DNA from: Puniceicoccales bacterium
Lineage (GTDB): Bacteria > Verrucomicrobiota > Verrucomicrobiia > Opitutales > UBA953
Assembly (NCBI GenBank): GCA_031269335.1
Contig: JAISZI010000101.1
Coordinates: 1 to 57,130, forward strand
Length of the DNA stretch: 57,130 nucleotides
Direction: 5' to 3'
The notes beneath the pieces are model-generated. The model saw only the letters and a list, made by a program, of their open reading frames with translations, was not told the DNA's origin and made no database searches. Shown piece by piece: positions 28,709 to 35,530 of this stretch. A program made the position numbers and the translations under genes. The stretch's first letter is position 1; every line of letters starts with the position of its first letter.

Positions 28709-29737
28709 TTACGCTGGTTGCTGTTGGCTCAAGCAGTGGAGCGCGCCGCCTTCAATGAGCAGAATTCGGCAGTCTATTCCGGAAACTTTTCGTTTGGGAA
28801 AGAGTTCGCGCAAAATGCCGAGGGCGCGGTCATCGCCGTCTTGTGCGAAGACGGGGACGAGGACGGCGTCGTTGATAATGAGGAAGTTGGCGTAGCTGGG
28901 CGGGAGGTCGCGTCCGGCGTAACGAATGGGCGCGGGGAGGGGGAGTTCTACGATGTCGAAGGTGCCGCCAGTGGGAGTGCGCAAGGCGCGGAGGCGAGCG
29001 AGATTTTCTTGTGTGGGGCGATAATTTGGCAAGGTGGGATTATGTTCAACGGCGGCGACAATGCCGTCGGCTTTGAAGAAGCGGGCGAGGTTGTCTATGT
29101 GGCCGTCGGTGTCGTCGTTTGCCAGACCGTCGCCGAGCCAGAGGATTTGGGAAACGCCAAGTCCTTCGCGCAGGGCGTCTTGGAAGGCGGAGTCATCGCG
29201 TCCGGCGTTGCGGTTGGGGTTGTTGAGGACGGCTTCGGTGGCGAGGAGTTGTCCGGCGCCGTTGGTTTCAACCGCGCCGCCTTCGAGTTCAAAGTCGAAG
29301 GCAAAACGGCGCAGGTTAAGTGCTTCCGAGACAAGTCGGGGAACTTCGTTGTCGAGCGCGGCGTCGAATTTTCCTCCCCAGCCGCGAAATTGCCAATCGG
29401 TGAGGGCGACTTCGCCGGTGGTTTCGTTTTTTACGAAAAGGGGACCGTGGTCGCGGCACCATACGTCGTTGGTGGGGTGATTGTGGAGGGTGATGACGGA
29501 GAGATCGGCGCGGGCTTCGTTGAGCTGGCTCCGTGCGAGGGCTTGGAGGTGGGCGGCGCAATTAATGTGGACGGGTTCGTGGCGCGAAATGGCTGCGGCA
29601 AATTCGGCGAATTTGGGACCGACGCGGTCGAAGCATTCCAGCCAAAGCGCGGGATTAGACGGCCATGAGAGCCAAACGGCGGATTGGGGTGCCCATTCGG
29701 CGGGGAAATGAAAGCCGAGCTGGCGTGGCGTGGACAT
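28709..29737 (-). CDS. aguA: Agmatine deiminase / peptidyl-arginine deiminase family
   Basis: It hydrolyses agmatine to N-carbamoylputrescine and ammonia, in the putrescine and polyamine route. It has 342 residues, normal for the family. Motifs are WPSNPALW near the N-terminus, NDVWCRDHGP, FELEGGAVETNGAGQLL, DGHIDNLARF and the catalytic cysteine C335 in GGALHC at the C-terminus. The neighbours upstream are RNase PH (24 bases) and xylulokinase, probably co-transcribed without shared function. No N-carbamoylputrescine amidase (aguB) gene is in the window. Confidence 0.92.
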   Translation of the reverse strand: MSTPRQLGFHFPAEWAPQSAVWLSWPSNPALWLECFDRVGPKFAEFAAAISRHEPVHINCAAHLQALARSQLNEARADLSVITLHNHPTNDVWCRDHGPLFVKNETTGEVALTDWQFRGWGGKFDAALDNEVPRLVSEALNLRRFAFDFELEGGAVETNGAGQLLATEAVLNNPNRNAGRDDSAFQDALREGLGVSQILWLGDGLANDDTDGHIDNLARFFKADGIVAAVEHNPTLPNYRPTQENLARLRALRTPTGGTFDIVELPLPAPIRYAGRDLPPSYANFLIINDAVLVPVFAQDGDDRALGILRELFPKRKVSGIDCRILLIEGGALHCLSQQQPA

Positions 29738-29761
29738 GGTGGCGTGGTCGCGTTGTATATA

Positions 29762-30496
29762 TTAGCTGCAAGCGGCGAGGGTTTCTTTTTGGACACGGGT
29801 GATGGTTTCGATCCCGAGGCGGGCGAGTTCCAACATGCCTTGGAGGTCTTCGGAGTCGAAGGTGGCTTCTTCGCCGGAACTTTGCACTTCGACGAAGCGT
29901 CCGCTGCCGGTCATTACGATATTGGCGTCCACGGAGGCGTCTTTGTCCTCAATATAATTTAGGTCGAGGACGGGGGTGTCTTGGTAAATGCCGACGCTGA
30001 CGGCGGCAACGCTGTCGGTGAAGGGGGTGGTTTTGAGTTTTCCGGCGGCGAGAAATTTGTTCACGGCGAGTTGCGCGGCGAGGTATGCGCCGGAGATGGA
30101 AGCCGTGCGCGTGCCGCCGTCAGCCTGCAAGACGTCGCAGTCTATCCAAAGCGTGAGACCGTCCATTTTGCTCAAATCAAGGACGGCGCGGAGGGCGCGC
30201 CCGATGAGGCGTTGGATTTCGACGGTGCGCCCGTCGAGTTTGCCTTTGGATATGTCGCGTTGTTTGCGGTCGAGGGTGGAGTAGGGGAGGAGCGAGTATT
30301 CTGCGGTGAGCCAGCCGCCTTTCACCCCTTGCTGCTTCATCCAGAGGGGGACTTTTTCTTCTAATGTGGCGGCGCAAATGACGCGTGTGTTGCCGAAATT
30401 AGTGAGGACGGAACCGGCGGCGTGCGGGGCAATGCCGGGTTGGAAGGCGATTGAGCGCAGCTGCGCGGCATCTCGGTTGTCAGGACGAATTAACAT
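29762..30496 (-). CDS. rph: Ribonuclease PH
   Basis: A phosphorolytic 3'-5' exoribonuclease that trims tRNA 3' ends. It has 244 residues, exactly the family size. Motifs are RPDNRDAAQLRSIAF, ending with R-rich substrate contacts (TLDRKQRDISKG, GRTVEIQRLIGRALRA), DCDVLQADGGTRTASISGAYLA with the catalytic Asp residues, and DLNYIEDKDASVDANIVM. It sits in a minus-strand run between xylulokinase (34-base gap) and agmatine deiminase. Confidence 0.96.
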   Translation of the reverse strand: MLIRPDNRDAAQLRSIAFQPGIAPHAAGSVLTNFGNTRVICAATLEEKVPLWMKQQGVKGGWLTAEYSLLPYSTLDRKQRDISKGKLDGRTVEIQRLIGRALRAVLDLSKMDGLTLWIDCDVLQADGGTRTASISGAYLAAQLAVNKFLAAGKLKTTPFTDSVAAVSVGIYQDTPVLDLNYIEDKDASVDANIVMTGSGRFVEVQSSGEEATFDSEDLQGMLELARLGIETITRVQKETLAACS

Positions 30497-30530
30497 GTTC
30501 TGGTTTTTTTAACGTAAAATTGGCGGCGGT

Positions 30531-32069
30531 TCATGCGTTTTCCAGCAAACGCACTGCGTCGTGGAGGCGTTGGTAGGTGGCGGCGTGTTCGGGGCGCGGG
30601 CGAACAATTTCCACCGTGGGACAAAAGCGTTCTGCGAGCGCATCAAAGGAGTGTCCGCCGATGTCGTGCGCCGCAATGAGGGCGGCACCGAGGGCGGCAG
30701 AATCGGTGACGGCTATGGTTTCGACGCGGGCTTGGAAGACGTCGGCAAGCGTCTGGAGAATGCCGCGGCTGCGGGAGGCGCCGCCGGTGACACGGAGGGT
30801 GTCGAAGTGCCCGACCCACTCAGAATGCACGGCGCGGGAGATGACTTGCCCTTCTACGGCGGCACGGATGCGCACGGCGGGCGGGGCGGCGGCAAAATCG
30901 AAGTTGGCACGCAGTCCGACGGGGCGACCGGAAGGGGTGATCTCGTGCTCAAACCACGGCAGGGCGAGGCTCCCGTCGTTGCCCGGCACGGTTTCGTCGA
31001 AGGCGGTAGTGTCGAAAAACTCCCAGCTCACGCCCGCTTCGGCACGGACGCGGTCGCGGGCGAGGGAACCGTTTTTGAAACAGGCGAGACTCATGTTGCC
31101 GCCTGCGGGGTTGCCGAAAACGTGACCGTAGCCATCGGGATCGGTGTGGAACTCGTCAAAGGCGGCGAAAACGGTGTCGCTCGTGCCGAGGCTGACAACG
31201 GCTTTGCCCGGGCGGTGCGCCCCCATGCCGATCAAGCTGGCGGGATTGTCCCCCGTCCAAAGGGCAACGGGGATAAGGGCGGGAAGCCCGTATTTTTGGA
31301 AATAGGGAGAAAGTGCGCCTGCAAGCGAACCGGTGGCGCCGACGCGGGGAAGTTTGGCAATGAGATTCGGTGCCGTGGCATCGGCGATAACAGCGTCCCA
31401 CGTGCCGGTGCGCAGGTTGAGAAGGTTCATGCCCGCGCCGTCACCACGGTCAACGGGAGCATCGCCGCCGATGAGCACCGAGGCGAGGAAGGAAGAGACG
31501 AGATGTATGCGCACCGTGGCAGCGTATGCCTCCGGGTCTGTTTTGTAGAAACGGCGTATCTGCGGTCCTGTGAAACGCTCGATCGCGGGCGAACCAGTGT
31601 CGGCTTGAAGGCGTGCGCCAATTGCGGCGGCTAATTCACGACACTCGACGCTCGTGGAACTATCCATCCAGATAGGTGAGGTCGGGCGGGAAAATACGCC
31701 CGCGAATTGTTCGGCAAGCGAACGCGCCGGATCGAGCGAAGCGAACACGCCAAACGCCCGATCATCGTTAAGATAGACGGAACCATGTTGTTGTCCTGAG
31801 CCGCCGATGCCGCGCACATCACCCAAGGGCGCACCCGCTTCGACGAGGCGGCGCAAAACGAGGTCTAATGCCTCAAGCCACAAGAGCGGGTTGGCGTGTT
31901 TCACGGTCGGGTCGTCGTTCGCAAGCACTCCCTCCGGCGAAGCGTATTGCGGCAAGTCGCCGCCGAAGTTGACCGACGCCGCGGCGACAATGGCTCCGGC
32001 ATCCGCATCAATGACAAGTGCTTTGAGACCCTGCGTGCTGGAATCAAATCCGAGAAAGTGAGAGGGCAT
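30531..32069 (-). CDS. xylB: Xylulokinase (FGGY carbohydrate kinase)
   Basis: It phosphorylates D-xylulose for the pentose phosphate pathway. It has 512 residues. The N-terminal phosphate-1 loop is FLGFDSSTQGLKALVID, then GIGGSGQQHGSVYL and WMDSST (substrate Asp). The C-terminal domain shows VSLGTSDTVFA and the adenosine motif LRVTGGASRSRGILQTLADV. The sequence resembles the longer xylulokinase branch that includes the eukaryotic XYLB type; related FGGY sugars cannot be excluded. An 18-bp perfect palindrome lies 39 bases upstream of the start and could be its operator. No xylose isomerase gene is adjacent. Confidence 0.87.
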   Translation of the reverse strand: MPSHFLGFDSSTQGLKALVIDADAGAIVAAASVNFGGDLPQYASPEGVLANDDPTVKHANPLLWLEALDLVLRRLVEAGAPLGDVRGIGGSGQQHGSVYLNDDRAFGVFASLDPARSLAEQFAGVFSRPTSPIWMDSSTSVECRELAAAIGARLQADTGSPAIERFTGPQIRRFYKTDPEAYAATVRIHLVSSFLASVLIGGDAPVDRGDGAGMNLLNLRTGTWDAVIADATAPNLIAKLPRVGATGSLAGALSPYFQKYGLPALIPVALWTGDNPASLIGMGAHRPGKAVVSLGTSDTVFAAFDEFHTDPDGYGHVFGNPAGGNMSLACFKNGSLARDRVRAEAGVSWEFFDTTAFDETVPGNDGSLALPWFEHEITPSGRPVGLRANFDFAAAPPAVRIRAAVEGQVISRAVHSEWVGHFDTLRVTGGASRSRGILQTLADVFQARVETIAVTDSAALGAALIAAHDIGGHSFDALAERFCPTVEIVRPRPEHAATYQRLHDAVRLLENA

Positions 32070-32107
32070 GGTAATTTAGTTGGACGGAAGAGAGGAAAAG
32101 AAAACAG

Positions 32108-32125
32108 CGAGGGAAAATTCCCTCG
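32108..32125. promoter_or_regulatory. Perfect 18-bp palindrome upstream of xylulokinase
   Basis: CGAGGGAA-AA-TTCCCTCG is fully self-complementary and lies 39-56 bases before the xylB start codon, where a repressor operator would sit. As RNA it would be a short hairpin with no T-run, so a terminator is less likely. Confidence 0.4.
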
Positions 32126-32217
32126 GCAACGGTTAAGCCGCGCAAAATGTTCCCCGCCCGCTCCAAGTCGAGCCATTTCTGCCGGGAGGCATGGACAGAT
32201 ATTGACCCGAGAGAGGA

Positions 32218-32400
32218 TCAAGGAGGAGCGGAGGCAGAAGGAGGGAGCGAGGGTCGAGATGGGGCATTGAGGTGGTCGAGCAGGCGGGAGAGGGCGCGGG
32301 CGGCTTCTTGGTTTTGTTCGAGTTGGTGAAGGATGTCTTTTAGTATTCTTCGGGGTTGTGTCCGCGGCGTTGGGCGCTGGCGATTAGGGTGTATCCAACC
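32218..32400 (-). pseudogene. Frameshifted C-terminal relic of an IS66-type transposase
   Basis: Reading the minus strand from about 32396 gives GYTLIASAQRRGHNPEEY and then a stop near 32340. Shifting frame by one base at that point continues as KDILHQLEQNQEAARALSRLL and ends at a TGA (32218-32220). The joined text resembles the IS66 transposase C-terminal pattern (YTLI..A...G.NP..YL.D.L..L). The rest of the transposase is absent. It shows past transposition next to the defence operon. The call rests on my memory of the family pattern, without a search. Confidence 0.5.
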
Positions 32401-32461
32401 AAAGTTAGGGGGCAGGTTCGGGAACGGTCACCAGTGAGCTGATCGATGCGTCAGAGCAACA

Positions 32462-32525
32462 CATAACTCGCGGCATCCTGCCAGCGCATCACCTGTCGCT
32501 GGCTGGCAGGATGCCGCAAGTTATG
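32462..32525. repeat. Long near-perfect inverted repeat at the 3' end of vsr
   Basis: Two 24-base arms (32462-32485 and 32502-32525) are complementary except at one position, around a 16-base loop. The right arm includes the vsr stop codon. On the vsr transcript the hairpin has no T-run after it, so it is not a classical intrinsic terminator, though it could stabilise the 3' end. The rest of 32126-32461 holds only the transposase relic and unassigned sequence. Confidence 0.85.
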
Positions 32526-32931
32526 ACAATGCGCACCTGATGCGAGCGACTGTCCGCTTTTCATTTTTCCGGGTCAAGGCATGTTCCCATATGCGGAGAA
32601 CACGCCAGCCCTTGGCCTTGAGGAGGCGGTTGACCTCGCGGTCGCGCCGGCGGTTGCGTGAAATCTTGGCATCCCAGAATGCTCGATTGAATTTCGGTCG
32701 GGTGTAGTGTTTCGGACAGCCGTGCCAGTAGCAGCCATCAACAAAAACAGCGAGGCGGTGTTTTGGGAAAACGAAGTCGGGCTTGCCGGAGAGTTTATAA
32801 TCCCGTCGCCAGCCAGTGATGCGGTAAGCGCGAAAAATAGAAATGAGGCGAAGTTCGGTGCCCTTGTTGCCGCTGCCGCGTATGCGGGACATGATTTGAG
32901 AACGCTTTTGTTTTGTAAAAACGTCAGACAT
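32521..32931 (-). CDS. vsr: Very short patch repair endonuclease Vsr
   Basis: Vsr nicks at T:G mismatches that arise when 5-methylcytosine deaminates, and it normally accompanies a cytosine-C5 methyltransferase. It has 136 residues, full length. It shows the start MSDVFTKQKRSQIMSRIRG, the catalytic Asp D52 in GKPDFVF, and DGCYWHGCPKH with H70 and zinc-binding cysteines. It is the last gene of the five-gene minus-strand operon, 89 bases after the methyltransferase. That gap contains an 8-bp palindrome TGTATACA (32936-32943) only 4 bases before the start codon. Confidence 0.93.
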   Translation of the reverse strand: MSDVFTKQKRSQIMSRIRGSGNKGTELRLISIFRAYRITGWRRDYKLSGKPDFVFPKHRLAVFVDGCYWHGCPKHYTRPKFNRAFWDAKISRNRRRDREVNRLLKAKGWRVLRIWEHALTRKNEKRTVARIRCALS

Positions 32932-33020
32932 TTATTGTATACAGTGGCAGTTCGCGATGAATGTGATTCTAGCACCAAAGAGCGCAGCCCAAAATATTAA
33001 GCATTTTTATTTATTCGAAT

Positions 33021-34076
33021 TCAAAAAGTTTTACTGGAAGTCAAAGGCTCGATTTCATCTAATTTGGAGTAAATATGACGCGCCTGCGCTTTTGCCATCG
33101 GCGGTGGAAATGCCTCTCCTATCATCGAGGCGATTTTCCCAATCCCCAATTCAATATTAAATGAATATTTTTCTGAAAACCCTTGCAGCAACATGGCTTC
33201 GTAAATCGTAATGCCGCGATTTTTTTCAGGATGTATAAAGCGACCTTTGGATGGATTTAAGCAACCCTGTGTAATCGTGGGGGCAACGGAGTCAAAATCC
33301 ATGCGTCCATAAACATCCCTGAACCCTTCAGGATAATCTTTGTGGCACTTAAGCGCGAGTTCATCCGGAAGCTCGGAGCGATTTTTCCGTATGGCTTCTA
33401 TGCGTTTTTGCACCAGTGGTGTTAATCTCTGTCGTAGTTTATGCAACGGGGGCGCGTCGAACGCCTCCGGTTCGGGAAGGTCTTTAATGAATTTACCAAC
33501 TTTCAATTGGTTGTCGGATGCGGAGGGCAAACCGAATGGTTCCCCGAATCGTTTTAGCGATGCGATTAGAATCATGCGCTTCCGGCGTTGCGGCACATCA
33601 AAATCCGCAGCATTAAGGATTCCCTCGGAAAAAACATAACCCAATCTTGCCAGTTTTTCCTTAAATCTCGCCAATCGATCATCCTTCAGCAGACGCGGGA
33701 CATTCTCTATCAGGACACACTTAGGCAACAATCCTCTCACAATACGGGCAACCTGAAAAATGAGTTCGTTTCGTTCGTCAGTGGCAACCGCGCCATTGCG
33801 CGTGCGGATGGATGAGAACCCCTGGCAAGGCGGACACGCCGCAAGCAAATCCAATTCACCTTTCGCAAGATTAAATTCTTTCAAAAACGGTTTGCAGAAA
33901 ATTTTGCGCACATCAGAATAAACCCGCACTCCGGCATGGTTCGCCTTGTATGTCGTTCGCGCATGGGAACGGATTTCCGCACCTGCCAGAACTTTGAATC
34001 CCGCGTCTTCAAGCCCTTGGGTCAATCCGCCGCAGCCGGAAAATAAATCCATGGCGATTCGTTTTTTCCCGTTCAT
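33021..34076 (-). CDS. DNA cytosine-C5 methyltransferase
   Basis: It transfers a methyl group from S-adenosylmethionine to cytosine in a specific site. From the ATG at 34076 it has 351 residues. Motif I is DLFSGCGGLTQG (10-21), motif IV PPCQG with nucleophile C84, motif VI ENVP with E124, motif VIII QRRKR (163-167). A short target-recognition region is followed by motif IX (RMDFDSVAPTIT) and motif X (IGEAFPPPMA). A second ATG three bases earlier (34079) is also possible. A strong GGGGG Shine-Dalgarno sits 5 bases before the chosen start and only 2 before the other. Either start overlaps the receiver gene stop (TGATG or ATGA), so translation is coupled. The target site is unknown. Confidence 0.93.
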   Translation of the reverse strand: MNGKKRIAMDLFSGCGGLTQGLEDAGFKVLAGAEIRSHARTTYKANHAGVRVYSDVRKIFCKPFLKEFNLAKGELDLLAACPPCQGFSSIRTRNGAVATDERNELIFQVARIVRGLLPKCVLIENVPRLLKDDRLARFKEKLARLGYVFSEGILNAADFDVPQRRKRMILIASLKRFGEPFGLPSASDNQLKVGKFIKDLPEPEAFDAPPLHKLRQRLTPLVQKRIEAIRKNRSELPDELALKCHKDYPEGFRDVYGRMDFDSVAPTITQGCLNPSKGRFIHPEKNRGITIYEAMLLQGFSEKYSFNIELGIGKIASMIGEAFPPPMAKAQARHIYSKLDEIEPLTSSKTF

Positions 34077-35530
34077 CATTCCCCCTTTCGTTTGGCCCGA
34101 AGCAAGGCGGGCTGGTTGACACCGACACGGGTTGCATGTCCCCAATATCGCGCCGCGATACGCGTCAAAATACTTTCGCGGACAAATCCCTGCAACGTCA
34201 TCCCTTCAATCTGTTTCGTTGTTGTGACCGGATAAATTTTGAGGCTTTCTGAAATAGAAGCGGAAATCACATATTCTTTTCCTTGAAACTGAATAAATGT
34301 ATCACCTTGCTTGGGTTGTCTTGGGTGCCCGTCATTATCTAATAAGCTGTTGTTGCTTACAGCCTTGATAAAAAGAAGGTTGTCCGCCCGAAGGCAGTCA
34401 CACGACTGGGAAATGCATATCCAGATATGCAGGGTGGGGACGTCTTCACGATAGACAGCACCTCGTTTGATATTAGTTCCCTCACTGAGGGCCGCACTCA
34501 CTGTTTCACAAAAACCACCGAATGAATTCACGCTCTTTATAAAGGCTGGGACAACCGCTGGTGCCGTTAATGAAATGATTTTCTCAAGGTCTTTCTTTAC
34601 ATTTGTTGATTTCGCTTCACCGGAGAACGGAAATAGTTGTTTTGCTGCTTTCTTTTTCTGCGCCTCGGTGATCTGTTCAAGCTCCGCGATTCTGGGACGA
34701 TATTGGGTATTAAATGGATGCGCTGCGTCATCTAATACTTCTCGACTAACAATGCCAACAGATGCACAATCCACGGCAAATCGCAAATCTTCCATCAAGT
34801 TCTCGAAAATTACATGACGGGTATCGGATTCTGGATCATGTTTCCGTTCGGAAAGAATTCCCCAGTCAGTTCCAAGAGGTAACGCGGCAAGCCATTTTGG
34901 GGTGGATTCTTTGATCTTTCCACTAATTTCCAATGCCGCCCAGTGCAAATAATCGGGATAGGTCTTTGTCAGGCAATCAAAGACCCTGTCTGCAAGTTGC
35001 GGATTTTTGCTGAACTCGTCCTTGTTTAGAATGCACACAAATTGACCATTGCCAGTCGAATACCAGTCACTATCCTGCGACTTGGTCATTTTATCACTCC
35101 ATTCGGCTGAAGCCTGGCTATCCGCTTTGGCCGAATCCTTGGAAAGAATAAAAATAAAACGAGTTCCCGCTTCTGTGTTTAACAGCCCGCCAATAATTGC
35201 CTTGGCATTCTCCGCGCTATCCGAGGAACCCAAACACCAATCCATGATCAACACGTCCGATTGTTTGGCGAGATACTTGCATTCGCTAACAACATCTGAA
35301 TCAGGGGCATAAGGGTCGCTGGAGCCTGTCGTTTGCGGGAAGTTCCGCAACTGGCATATCACACCGTTTTTCGCAAAATCATCGCACGCGTTCTGGAAAG
35401 GAAAATTCGCGTCGCCAGCCATCGCATTGGGCGGGGACGTTGGATTGATTTCATCGTCAATCCACAGAACCACGCGGCAAAACCGCCTAGCAATCTTCTT
35501 TCTTAAATCTTCAGTTTGCTGTTCAGGCAT
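34076..35530 (-). CDS. Receiver-domain protein of a restriction-modification operon
   Basis: 484 residues, starting at ATG 35530 with AGAGGA 8 bases upstream. Residues about 18-135 form a response-regulator receiver: the acidic pair D25-D26 in VVLWIDDE, phosphoacceptor D97 in DVLIMDWCLG, and S130-K131 in FIFILSKD at the switch positions. All residues needed for phosphorylation are present. The remaining 350 residues have no recognisable DNA-binding helix-turn-helix; they contain IWICISQSCDCLR near residue 385 and a basic C-terminus. The start overlaps the GHKL gene by 8 bases and the stop overlaps the methyltransferase start, so it is tightly coupled to both. It is probably the partner of the kinase-like module in the upstream protein. 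Confidence 0.8.
   Translation of the reverse strand: MPEQQTEDLRKKIARRFCRVVLWIDDEINPTSPPNAMAGDANFPFQNACDDFAKNGVICQLRNFPQTTGSSDPYAPDSDVVSECKYLAKQSDVLIMDWCLGSSDSAENAKAIIGGLLNTEAGTRFIFILSKDSAKADSQASAEWSDKMTKSQDSDWYSTGNGQFVCILNKDEFSKNPQLADRVFDCLTKTYPDYLHWAALEISGKIKESTPKWLAALPLGTDWGILSERKHDPESDTRHVIFENLMEDLRFAVDCASVGIVSREVLDDAAHPFNTQYRPRIAELEQITEAQKKKAAKQLFPFSGEAKSTNVKKDLEKIISLTAPAVVPAFIKSVNSFGGFCETVSAALSEGTNIKRGAVYREDVPTLHIWICISQSCDCLRADNLLFIKAVSNNSLLDNDGHPRQPKQGDTFIQFQGKEYVISASISESLKIYPVTTTKQIEGMTLQGFVRESILTRIAARYWGHATRVGVNQPALLRAKRKGE

Noticed and set aside
30561-31634. 357-codon plus-strand ORF opposite xylulokinase
   Set aside because: Antisense shadow of a clearly conserved kinase gene with complete FGGY motifs on the minus strand.
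32462-32525. Possible integron attC recombination site
   Set aside because: The ends do not fit the attC core consensus (RYYYAAC and GTTRRRY both fail), the arms are too perfect with no extrahelical bases, and no integrase gene is present.
32462-32525. Rho-independent terminator of the defence operon
   Set aside because: The stem is strong but no T-run follows it on the vsr transcript strand.
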